From Anaerolineae bacterium (lineage in GTDB: Bacteria; Chloroflexota; Anaerolineae; Anaerolineales; Anaerolineaceae): 7,019 nucleotides of DNA. The stretch spans positions 1-7,019 of the forward strand of contig JACRAG010000121.1 in assembly GCA_016213455.1 (NCBI GenBank), in the 5' to 3' direction. Both the position numbers and the translations under genes were made by a program. Shown here one piece after another: positions 1 to 5,399 of the stretch. The notes beneath the pieces are model-generated. The model was not told the DNA's origin. It worked only from the letters and a program-made list of their open reading frames with translations, and searched no databases. Position 1 is the first letter of the stretch. Each line of letters opens with the position of its first letter.

Positions 1-247
1 CGTACTCGGCATCCACATCCGCCACCTCAAACATCAGGGTGCACCCGCCGGTTGCATACCCCGCCATCGAACCAGGCGCCATCTGCTCCATGCCCCGCCG
101 TGAAAATATCGCCAACCCCGCGCCACCCAGCTCAAACGTGGCGTGCTCGTCGTCGCCCTCCGCCGGCTGACCCAATGCCATGGCATAGAACTTCACCAGC
201 GCGGGCACATCGACTGTGATCAGGCATACACCGGAAAATTTCATCAT
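1..247 (-). CDS. VOC (glyoxalase/bleomycin-resistance fold) family protein, 3'-truncated by the window edge
   Basis: The reverse strand reads about 82 codons from an ATG at 247 with no stop before the window edge, so the C-terminal part is missing. The protein begins MMKFSGVCLITVDVPALVKF and continues with YAMALG, then FELGGAGLAIFS, then LMFEVADVDAEY. This is the usual order in a VOC module: a first beta strand, 'D.. ....FY...LG' helix, a strand reporting on the ligand, and 'F.V.DVDA.Y' opening the second half. VOC proteins include glyoxalases, dioxygenases and antibiotic-binding proteins, so the substrate cannot be told from this fragment. Two adjacent in-frame ATGs (247 and 244) follow a GGGAGAG ribosome-binding site at 257-251. 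Spacing suits either one, and the second is equally possible. It is divergent from the DinB-like gene, and the 213-bp gap is shared. Confidence 0.8.
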   Translation of the reverse strand, partial: MMKFSGVCLITVDVPALVKFYAMALGQPAEGDDEHATFELGGAGLAIFSRRGMEQMAPGSMAGYATGGCTLMFEVADVDAEY

Positions 248-310
248 ATTCTCTCCCAGCACCACTTTAACACACTTTTCTGCCGCCGCGGTCGCCTGTA
301 GGACCTCAAA

Positions 311-346
311 AATACGCCCTTTTCGGCCGGTCAATACGCCTTTCGG
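311..346. repeat. Two-copy direct repeat, 22-bp period, in divergent intergenic region
   Basis: AATACGCCCTTTTCGG at 311-326 is followed by AATACGCCTTTCGG at 333-346. The first eight bases are identical and the tail differs by a two-base shortening of the C/T run. The start-to-start distance is 22 bp, close to two helical turns, so two protein units could bind the same face. It lies between the divergent starts at 247 and 461. A role as an operator is inference, and chance duplication is possible. Confidence 0.35.
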
Positions 347-460
347 ACATTGTGGATGGGCCCGCCCACCGGCTATGCTGGTATCAACCAAAATTGACCT
401 ATGAACAAGATCAACCGCTTCGTAATCATTAATCCTATTTCTTAAAAGGCTAACGACCCC

Positions 461-1330
461 ATGGAAACTGCATTCATCCCCCAACTGCTCGCCCAGGATA
501 TCGAAACCGTACGCGAGAATTATGCCGCCTTTTTTGCCCGTTTGAGCGACGCCGACTGGTCACGCCCTGCGCCCCGCGGAAAAGGCGAATGGAACCTGCG
601 TGAGACCGTGGCGCACCTTTGCGCGCTGACCGGCGAAGGCAACCAGAGCATGCTGGCGGCCCTGCGCGGAGAACATCACACCCTGGTCGGGCTGCGCGAC
701 CGCTACGATTTTGAGGCCTACAACCGGCGCGAAATTGACCGCCAGGCACACCTGGCCAACGAAACGCTCGCAGTGAATTTCCTCTCTATTCTCGACCAGG
801 CGCGCGACATTGCCCTCCATCTCACCCCGGCTCAACTGGACTGCACCGCCAGCCTGCCGATCTACAACCGGCCCGTCAAAGTCGTCGAGGCGCTGGGCAT
901 CCAGGTTTTTCACCCCGGGCTGCATCATTCCGCACAGGTCGCCGAACCCGCCGGCTTGGCGCCGTTGTGGGTACACCTGCCCGCCGACGTGCGCCAGCGC
1001 ATCATCACGCGCGTCATGCGTGCGCTCAGGCTGTTGTATCGTTTTGACCTGGGCGGCGACCTGCGCGCGACGTTTGCCTTTGAGATCGCCGGCCCCGGGG
1101 GTGGATGCTGGCGGGTGGATGTCTCACCCCACTCGGCGCAATCCGCCCAGGCGCCGTGCGAGCGCGCCACCTTCACCATCGGCATGCGCAGCACAGACAC
1201 ATTCTGCCGCATGTTCACCGGGCGCATCAACCTGCTCAGCGACCTGTTGTCTGGCGAATTGCGCCTGAAAGGCGACCTGCGCCTGTTCCGCCGCTTTGGC
1301 TCGCTGTTCAGCGTGGACGCGCGCCAGTAA
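461..1330 (+). CDS. DinB-like / maleylpyruvate isomerase N-terminal domain protein with C-terminal SCP2-like domain
   Basis: This 289-residue protein appears to have two parts. Residues 1-165 resemble the DinB/MDMPI N-terminal four-helix bundle: W33 in 'DADWSRPAP', then 'GEWNLRETVAHL' with H52, and later HPGLHHSAQ with H151, H155 and H156. In DinB-type proteins a histidine in the second helix and an H-x3-H pair near the end bind a metal, so H52, H151 and H155 are the likely ligands. Residues about 190-285 look like an SCP2 sterol-carrier-type domain, with the 'FTIGMRSTDTFCRMFTGRIN' strand-helix and 'LLSGELRLKGDLRLFRRFGSLF' ending. The same domain order occurs in mycothiol-dependent maleylpyruvate isomerase-type proteins, but the thiol and substrate here are unknown. 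The ATG at 461 has a modest AAAAGG site at 444-449, 11 bases upstream. The gene stands alone and ends just before a strong hairpin. No signal peptide or membrane segment is evident. Confidence 0.75.
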   Translation: METAFIPQLLAQDIETVRENYAAFFARLSDADWSRPAPRGKGEWNLRETVAHLCALTGEGNQSMLAALRGEHHTLVGLRDRYDFEAYNRREIDRQAHLANETLAVNFLSILDQARDIALHLTPAQLDCTASLPIYNRPVKVVEALGIQVFHPGLHHSAQVAEPAGLAPLWVHLPADVRQRIITRVMRALRLLYRFDLGGDLRATFAFEIAGPGGGCWRVDVSPHSAQSAQAPCERATFTIGMRSTDTFCRMFTGRINLLSDLLSGELRLKGDLRLFRRFGSLFSVDARQ

Positions 1331-1335
1331 ACCAG

Positions 1336-1379
1336 CATGTAAACAGGCGGCCGCGCTGGCCGCCTGTTTACATGTTTTT
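1336..1379 (+). terminator. Strong rho-independent terminator after the DinB-like gene
   Basis: A perfect 17-bp stem (1336-1352 with 1358-1374, CATGTAAACAGGCGGCC and its complement) closes a 5-base loop and is followed directly by TTTTT at 1375-1379. It begins five bases after the stop codon of the plus-strand gene. The minus-strand glycosyltransferase gene ends at 1394 on the other side, so the same stem also faces its transcript. The minus-strand tail (CTGGTTTAC) has no real U-run, so termination in that direction would be weaker. Confidence 0.9.
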
Positions 1380-1393
1380 GAACAAAGAGCAAC

Positions 1394-2305
1394 CTACCCC
1401 GGTCGCTTGCCGCTGCGCCCGCGGAAATAATCGCCGATGGCCTGCAGCGCAGCGTCACGGTGCTGGCGTCTGCCCGCCCACTTGCGCTTGATGGTCCAGC
1501 TCATAATGGTGCGCGAAAAATCCAGCCAGTTGGCCAGCTTGACTGGAAGCGGCGCGTGGTGCTTTCGCAGGAACATCAACTGGTTGCGGACGGCATAATA
1601 AGCCACGGATGGGCTGGGTTCATAATCGCGCTTGACGCCCTTGTGCCAGAGCTGCGCTTGCGGTTCATAAACCACACGCCAGCCGGCCTTACGCAGCCGG
1701 TAGCACAGCTCGGTTTCTTCATTGTAATAAAAAAAGCTCGCGTCAAAACCACCCACCTGCTCCAATGCAGCCCGGCGCAGCAGGATGGCGCAGCCGGAAA
1801 TCCAGTCCACGTCACAGCGCCGGTCATACTGACCTTCATCCAGCTCGTTCTCGCCAATGTGGCGCGAACGCCAGCGCGCATCGGCTCGAGCACCCGCCGA
1901 CTGAATCACCCTGGGCTCACTGTAGTGATACACCTTGGGGCCGGTCGCGCCAATGCTCGGGTCGCTCTCCCCGGCCTCCACCATGTGGGTGATGCAGTCC
2001 GCCGACAGGGTGGTATCCTCGTTCAACACCAGCACCCAGTCTGCGCCTGCCTGGAGCGCCAGGTCGATGCCAACATTGTTATTGCCCGCATAGCCGCGAT
2101 TGTCGGTGATCGGCTCGATGCGCACTGCGGGAAAACGGCTGCGAATGGCTTCCACGGAACCGTCGGTGGAAGCGTTGTCCAGCACCAGAACACTCAACGC
2201 CGGATAATCGCTTGCGGTGACAGATGCCAAGCACTCCAGCGTATCCTCGCGCCGGTTGGTATTCAAAATGACAACCGTCACCTTTGAATGCAGCGGAGCG
2301 TTCAT
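1394..2305 (-). CDS. Family 2 glycosyltransferase (rhamnosyltransferase-like, WbbL type)
   Basis: This 303-residue protein shows the GT-A fold of GT2 enzymes in order: VTVVILNTNRREDTLECLAS at 9-28 (nucleotide-binding first strand), VLDNASTDGS at 41-50, DNRGYAGNNNVGI at 68-80, then LVLNEDTTL at 92-100, where N95-E96-D97 fills the DxD-like metal/nucleotide position. GCAILLRRAALEQVGGFD (171-188) and YNEETELCYRLRKAGW (194-209) follow, the latter carrying the acidic catalytic-base region. This layout and length are typical of cytoplasmic, membrane-associated transferases that add rhamnose or similar sugars to surface glycans. The exact donor and acceptor cannot be read from sequence. The C-terminus is basic and soluble with no membrane span. 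Its ATG overlaps the stop of the upstream epimerase gene (ATGA, 2302-2305), so translation is probably coupled; the SD before it (GATGGG) is weak. Confidence 0.9.
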   Translation of the reverse strand: MNAPLHSKVTVVILNTNRREDTLECLASVTASDYPALSVLVLDNASTDGSVEAIRSRFPAVRIEPITDNRGYAGNNNVGIDLALQAGADWVLVLNEDTTLSADCITHMVEAGESDPSIGATGPKVYHYSEPRVIQSAGARADARWRSRHIGENELDEGQYDRRCDVDWISGCAILLRRAALEQVGGFDASFFYYNEETELCYRLRKAGWRVVYEPQAQLWHKGVKRDYEPSPSVAYYAVRNQLMFLRKHHAPLPVKLANWLDFSRTIMSWTIKRKWAGRRQHRDAALQAIGDYFRGRSGKRPG

Positions 2306-3309
2306 TTTCCCATCTTCAAGCGCCAGCTGGCGGGCAGATTCTTCTCAATTTCGATCTCGCCAAAGATGCTGCTTTCGCGCGCGCCAACCCGCCTGGCCCA
2401 TTCTGCCATGCGTGCCACCCCTTGCTCCAGCGGCACGCTCTCGCCCAGCTGGAAGATGCGCCGCACCTTTTCGTGGTCGCTGAAGGCGTGCTGGACCTCG
2501 TTGCGCGGGTCCAGGTGCTGGATGTTCGCTTCGACTCCCATGCAGCCCGCCACCACTTCCGCCAGGTGATTGACCGAATGCGCCTGGTCCGCGCCAACGT
2601 TGAAGACCTGGTTGTAAGCCTCCGGCACGATCACCGAACGCGCGATGATGGGGGCCACATCGGCGATATACGTGAAGGCGCGCGTCTGCTCGCCGTCGCC
2701 AAACACGGTCATCGGCTGCCCCTGCATGATGCGGTTCATGAAGATCCCGATCACGTTGCGGTAGGTGTCGCCAATGTTTTGATTCTCACCGTACACGTTA
2801 TGTGGGCGGAAGATGATGTAATTCAACCCGAACATCTCATGCGAGACGCGCAATTCCATCTCCACGGCATACTTGGCAATGCCGTAAGAGTCCTCCGGCT
2901 CCGGCACCAGGTCCTCGGTCATGGGCAGTTGGCCCTTGCCATACACCGCGATGGAGGAGGTGAACACAAAGCACTTCACCTGGTAATTCACCGCCGCGTT
3001 GATCAGGTTGACCGAGCCGATCAGGTTGTTGTTGTAGTTGAAACGCTTGATGAAATGGCTCAAACCCTCGGCAGCATACGCCGCAAGGTGAAATACGTAG
3101 CTGAAGCGGTGCTGTGCAAACAGCGCGTCGATGCGTTCGGCGTTCATCACGCTGTCCACCACGAGTTCCGCGCCAGGCGGCACATTTTCGGTAAAGCCAC
3201 CGCTCAAATCGTCCAGCACAACCACATGGTAGCCCATCTCCAGCAGATGGCGGCTGACATGCGAACCGATGAAACCTGCGCCGCCTGTAACGAGTACGCT
3301 CTCTCTCAT
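2302..3309 (-). CDS. NAD-dependent epimerase/dehydratase (extended SDR, UDP-glucose 4-epimerase-like)
   Basis: The 335-residue protein starts MRESVLVTGGAGFIGSH, with the extended-SDR NAD-binding GGAGFIG at 9-15, then D33-D34 at the end of strand 2, FHLAAYAA at 73-80, FTSSIAVYG at 116-124, and the catalytic pair Y142 and K146 in SYGIAK. RPHNVYGENQN (168-178) is the nucleotide-sugar-binding segment, and FGDGEQTRAFTYIADVA follows at 203-219. Such enzymes epimerise, dehydrate or decarboxylate nucleotide sugars in the cytoplasm. A GalE-type 4-epimerase is the nearest general match, but the substrate is not certain. The ATG at 3309 is preceded by GAGGTG with five bases of spacing. It is the first gene of a two-gene operon with the glycosyltransferase, which points to surface polysaccharide or glycolipid synthesis. 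Confidence 0.92.
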   Translation of the reverse strand: MRESVLVTGGAGFIGSHVSRHLLEMGYHVVVLDDLSGGFTENVPPGAELVVDSVMNAERIDALFAQHRFSYVFHLAAYAAEGLSHFIKRFNYNNNLIGSVNLINAAVNYQVKCFVFTSSIAVYGKGQLPMTEDLVPEPEDSYGIAKYAVEMELRVSHEMFGLNYIIFRPHNVYGENQNIGDTYRNVIGIFMNRIMQGQPMTVFGDGEQTRAFTYIADVAPIIARSVIVPEAYNQVFNVGADQAHSVNHLAEVVAGCMGVEANIQHLDPRNEVQHAFSDHEKVRRIFQLGESVPLEQGVARMAEWARRVGARESSIFGEIEIEKNLPASWRLKMGK

Positions 3310-3384
3310 GCCTGCACCTCAATGCTTAGTCTGATCCGTCTGGCGCTTCCTGGGCGGGCCATCCACGGGTCGTTGAATTGGATA

Positions 3385-3413
3385 ATTATACTAATATTAG
3401 TAGCCAAAAGAAA
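3385..3413 (-). promoter_or_regulatory. Candidate sigma-70-type promoter for the epimerase/glycosyltransferase operon
   Basis: On the minus strand a perfect TATAAT lies at 3390-3385. A poor -35 (TTTCTT, 3413-3408) sits 17 bases upstream. The transcript would have a leader of roughly 70 bases before the ATG at 3309. The weak -35 suggests that an activator may be needed or that the AT-rich match is fortuitous. Confidence 0.45.
3389..3402. repeat. Perfect 14-bp palindrome overlapping the operon promoter
   Basis: TACTAATATTAGTA equals its own reverse complement and overlaps the first two bases of the minus-strand TATAAT, reaching into the spacer. This is where a dimeric repressor would block RNA polymerase. 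Operator function is inferred, since AT-rich palindromes also occur by chance. Confidence 0.4.
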
Positions 3414-3570
3414 CCCCAGCATGCCAATTGAAATGGTATTTCAACGCACCAATCTGACCTGCTTTCTCGTTTTGTTATCCGGGCTCCACACCTCCCCCAG
3501 ATCATTTGGAATGCCCGCAGAATTGATAAAAACAACAGAACCTTAAGACCACCCGAATCGCTTTTCCCTC

Positions 3571-3601
3571 TTGACCTTAACGTTACGTCATAGCTTATCA
3601 T
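3571..3601 (+). promoter_or_regulatory. Candidate promoter for the DUF2268 protease gene
   Basis: TTGACC at 3571-3576 matches five of six -35 consensus bases. TATCAT at 3596-3601 is a possible -10 with a 19-base spacer, and TTATCA at 3595 gives 18. The position, about 25 bases before the start codon, is plausible but leaves a short leader containing AAAGGA at 3610-3615. Confidence 0.35.
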
Positions 3602-3625
3602 CCCCGAAGAAAGGATGAATGAACC

Positions 3626-4513
3626 ATGCAAACCAACTTTATTCCAACCCACGAATACTACCGGCGCATTTTATCGGCACCGGATGCACAATTGCGCCAG
3701 CAGCTGTACCTGGATTTATTGGTGCAACCCTGGAAACCGATGATGGATCTGTTTAGCGCAGGTAACGATGACCCGCTGAGCGGGGCGCGTGCCTGGGCCT
3801 GGCTGCTGCCCGAGCAGGTCGAACAGATGACGGCGATCCTGGAAAAGCTGGAAGCGGTGAACGCCTGGGAGACAGGTGACGCAGCGTTGAAACGCGCTGC
3901 CGCCTGTTTTGCACCTTATGCCGAGCGTATCCCGTTCGACACAATCGACGGCTGGCTGGTGCTGGCAGACCCGGATCGCTCGAATCCTCTGGAGCGCGGC
4001 TACTCCGGGGCAACCGACTGGATGCAGCCCCGTTTCATCGGCCAGTTTTGGGACCCAAACGAGGAGAATCTGCGCCGCCTGCCCGGGCTGGTGGCCCACG
4101 AAATGCACCACCTGATCCGCAACCGGGTTTTCCCGTTCGGGCCCCAGACTTCGGTGGCGGATTATATTGTCACCGAAGGTACAGCGGAATCCTTTGCCAC
4201 CTCGTTGTTTGGCGAAGAGAATATTGGGTTGTTTATCAGCGAGTTTGATCCGGCAGAACTGGATACCGCCCGACGATTGATCGCCCCGGCGCTCTCCGCC
4301 ACCGGATTCGACGTGATCCGCGGGTATATCTTTGGCGACAAGCTGGCCGAGCGAGGAGGTTTCCGCCCCGTAGGTGGAATGCCAACGTTTGGCGGGTATG
4401 CGGTTGGCTATTACGTTGTGCAGTCATACCTGAAAAACAGCGGACGGTCGATTGAGGAGGCCACCTTCATACCGGCTGAAGAAATTGTGAGGGAGTCAGG
4501 ATTTTTGGATTAG
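3626..4513 (+). CDS. DUF2268-type predicted Zn-dependent protease
   Basis: This 295-residue protein carries a gluzincin-like metal site: LPGLVAHEMHHLIRN at 152-166 gives HExxH with H158, E159 and H162, and IVTEGTAESFA at 181-191 supplies E184 or E188 as the probable third ligand. A later GGYAVGYYVVQSYLK segment (257-270) matches the conserved 'G(Y)..GY.iV..yL' end typical of DUF2268 proteins, which are predicted zinc proteases related to Bacillus YjaZ. The family's substrates are largely unknown. The N-terminal 100 residues are helical and not otherwise recognised. There is no signal peptide or membrane span, so it is probably cytoplasmic. ATG 3626 was chosen because AAAGGA at 3610-3615 lies 10 bases upstream; the ATGs at 3615 and 3619 are in other frames. 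It is a single gene, convergent with the membrane-protein gene downstream. Confidence 0.8.
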   Translation: MQTNFIPTHEYYRRILSAPDAQLRQQLYLDLLVQPWKPMMDLFSAGNDDPLSGARAWAWLLPEQVEQMTAILEKLEAVNAWETGDAALKRAAACFAPYAERIPFDTIDGWLVLADPDRSNPLERGYSGATDWMQPRFIGQFWDPNEENLRRLPGLVAHEMHHLIRNRVFPFGPQTSVADYIVTEGTAESFATSLFGEENIGLFISEFDPAELDTARRLIAPALSATGFDVIRGYIFGDKLAERGGFRPVGGMPTFGGYAVGYYVVQSYLKNSGRSIEEATFIPAEEIVRESGFLD

Positions 4514-4532
4514 GACAAGAACGGTGAAACGA

Positions 4533-4603
4533 CAGTACACGGATCTCATGGAAAGACAAGGAAAAGATTTTTTTCCAAATCCCACCGCGAAATCCGTGTA
4601 CTG
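4533..4603. repeat. 12-bp inverted repeat enclosing 47 bp between convergent genes
   Basis: CAGTACACGGAT (4533-4544) is exactly complementary to ATCCGTGTACTG (4592-4603). Inside it, GGAAAA (4560-4565) can pair with TTTTCC (4571-4576) over a 5-base loop, giving a two-stage hairpin with a T7 tract at its apex. It follows the protease stop by 19 bases and precedes the end of the convergent membrane-protein gene by 60. It may act as a bidirectional transcription end or RNA 3' structure, but no U-run follows the outer stem, so it is not a standard intrinsic terminator. The short inverted ends could also be a remnant element; I see no target duplication. Confidence 0.5.
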
Positions 4604-4663
4604 CGCTTTCATTGCTTATAACCAGCCGCCGAACAACCATTCAGAGCCGGTGGAAAATGAAGT

Positions 4664-5263
4664 TTATGTTATTGAACTGCCATTCTGCTGCGCGGATTTT
4701 TTACCCTCCCAGAGCGAAAGCACCAGCATCACCACCGCGAGCGGCAGTATCACCCAGTTGCCAACTGCACCCGGCGGGGTGTGCGCAAAACTGACCGGTT
4801 TCATCGCCCCGACCAGCTCACGCAGCAGCACTTCCACGATCAGCAGCAGGTACATCAACGGAATCAACCCGCGATAGCGAAAAGCCGCCAACAATTGAAT
4901 CAGCGCCGCGATCAACTGTGAACTGCCCCACAAGCCAAATGCAAAAACGATACCCTCAGCGCCCGGAACGGTCAAATCCAACCCGGCGATGCTGCCTGCC
5001 CCGCCGTCCGGCGCGAACAGGTGGATGCAGCTGCGCAGCGTGCTGACCAGCGCAATCAGCACAAATACGGTGACCGGCAGCCGAGAACGCCCGGGATATT
5101 GGTTCAGGCGTTCGGGGAAAAGCTTTTTGTACAGTAAATTCACAACCCACACTCCAGTAAGAGAAAGATTCGGCCAAATGGCTCCCTCGCCACCATTGTA
5201 CTCAAGATGCTGCCACCTCGCAAAAACCGCGCCAGGAAGAATTTCACCCCCCATTCCATCCAT
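4664..5263 (-). CDS. Hypothetical membrane protein with four predicted helices; N-terminus possibly frameshifted
   Basis: The frame encodes 199 residues with hydrophobic spans at about 62-84, 102-127, 132-151 and 167-185. A conserved-looking loop YPGRSRLP precedes the first span and HLFAPDGGAGS follows it. I do not recognise the family. ATG 5263 has an excellent ribosome-binding site, GAGGTGAT at 5274-5267, with five bases from GAGGTG to the ATG. However, residues 1-37 are not hydrophobic and use codons ending mostly in A/T, unlike the rest. The next frame, from a second ATG at 5259 served by the same site, reads MEWGVKFFLARFLRGG and then FLLLECGL with GC-rich third positions, before stopping at 5142-5140. 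The true protein may start there and join this frame after loss of one base near 5141-5150. A GTG at 5143 preceded by GGAG is a further alternative start. It is divergent from glnS. Confidence 0.65.
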   Translation of the reverse strand: MDGMGGEILPGAVFARWQHLEYNGGEGAIWPNLSLTGVWVVNLLYKKLFPERLNQYPGRSRLPVTVFVLIALVSTLRSCIHLFAPDGGAGSIAGLDLTVPGAEGIVFAFGLWGSSQLIAALIQLLAAFRYRGLIPLMYLLLIVEVLLRELVGAMKPVSFAHTPPGAVGNWVILPLAVVMLVLSLWEGKKSAQQNGSSIT

Positions 5264-5266
5264 GGT

Positions 5267-5274
5267 ATCACCTC
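5267..5274 (-). promoter_or_regulatory. Strong Shine-Dalgarno site of the membrane-protein gene
   Basis: GAGGTGAT on the minus strand is an eight-base match to the anti-SD of 16S rRNA. Counted from GAGGTG, it lies five bases before ATG 5263 and nine before ATG 5259, so it can serve either of the two overlapping start codons, which lie in different frames. It shows that translation begins here but does not decide the frame. Confidence 0.75.
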
Positions 5275-5307
5275 GAAATGCACCATTGGGTCATTCGCAG
5301 GCATAAC

Positions 5308-5344
5308 GAGCAACCCTGGAACGAACAATGCCCCGTGGTTGCTC
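5308..5344. repeat. 8-bp inverted repeat overlapping the glnS -35 element
   Basis: GAGCAACC (5308-5315) and GGTTGCTC (5337-5344) are exact complements 21 bases apart, centre to centre 29 bp. The right arm covers the proposed glnS -35. It could be a split operator; the arms lie upstream of the proposed start of transcription, so a hairpin in the glnS mRNA is unlikely. Confidence 0.35.
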
Positions 5345-5367
5345 ATTCCACGCAAAGCGGGTACAAT
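5339..5367 (+). promoter_or_regulatory. Candidate glnS promoter
   Basis: TTGCTC (5339-5344) and TACAAT (5362-5367) are separated by 17 bases. The -10 matches five of six consensus bases and the -35 three. Transcription would start near 5374, leaving a leader of about 26 bases with GGAG at 5389-5392, seven bases before the ATG. Confidence 0.55.
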
Positions 5368-5399
5368 CTCCGCAGAACTAACCGCGCCGGAGAAAATAG

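Larger units (their letters stand above)
3310..3625. other. Divergent intergenic region between epimerase and DUF2268 genes
   Basis: This 316-bp stretch is visibly more AT-rich than the genes on either side, especially about 3371-3440 and 3525-3600. It contains the candidate promoter and palindrome for the minus-strand operon, and a candidate promoter and ribosome-binding site for the plus-strand gene. The open frames running through it have no credible start signal or recognisable domain. I see no tRNA, riboswitch or insertion sequence in it. Confidence 0.6.

Noticed and set aside
394..428. TTGACC (394-399) with TAATCA (423-428) as a promoter for the DinB-like gene
   Set aside because: The spacer is 23 bases, too long for a standard promoter, and no better -10 is present at 17-18 bases.
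1460..2287. Plus-strand open frame of 275 codons antisense to the glycosyltransferase
   Set aside because: It is a shadow of the GT2 gene, with composition typical of antisense translation and no domain.
2284..3546. Plus-strand open frame of 420 codons antisense to the epimerase
   Set aside because: It mirrors the epimerase codons, is rich in His, Val and Arg in the pattern of an antisense shadow, and has no recognisable domain, while the minus-strand gene has all SDR motifs.
3386..3652. Minus-strand open frame of 88 codons across the divergent intergenic region
   Set aside because: It overlaps the protease start and the operon promoter, has no convincing start signal and matches nothing I recognise.
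4524..4877. Plus-strand open frame of 117 codons after the protease gene
   Set aside because: Its second half is antisense to the membrane protein and is Ser/Thr-rich low-complexity. It has no good ribosome-binding site and runs through the inverted repeat.
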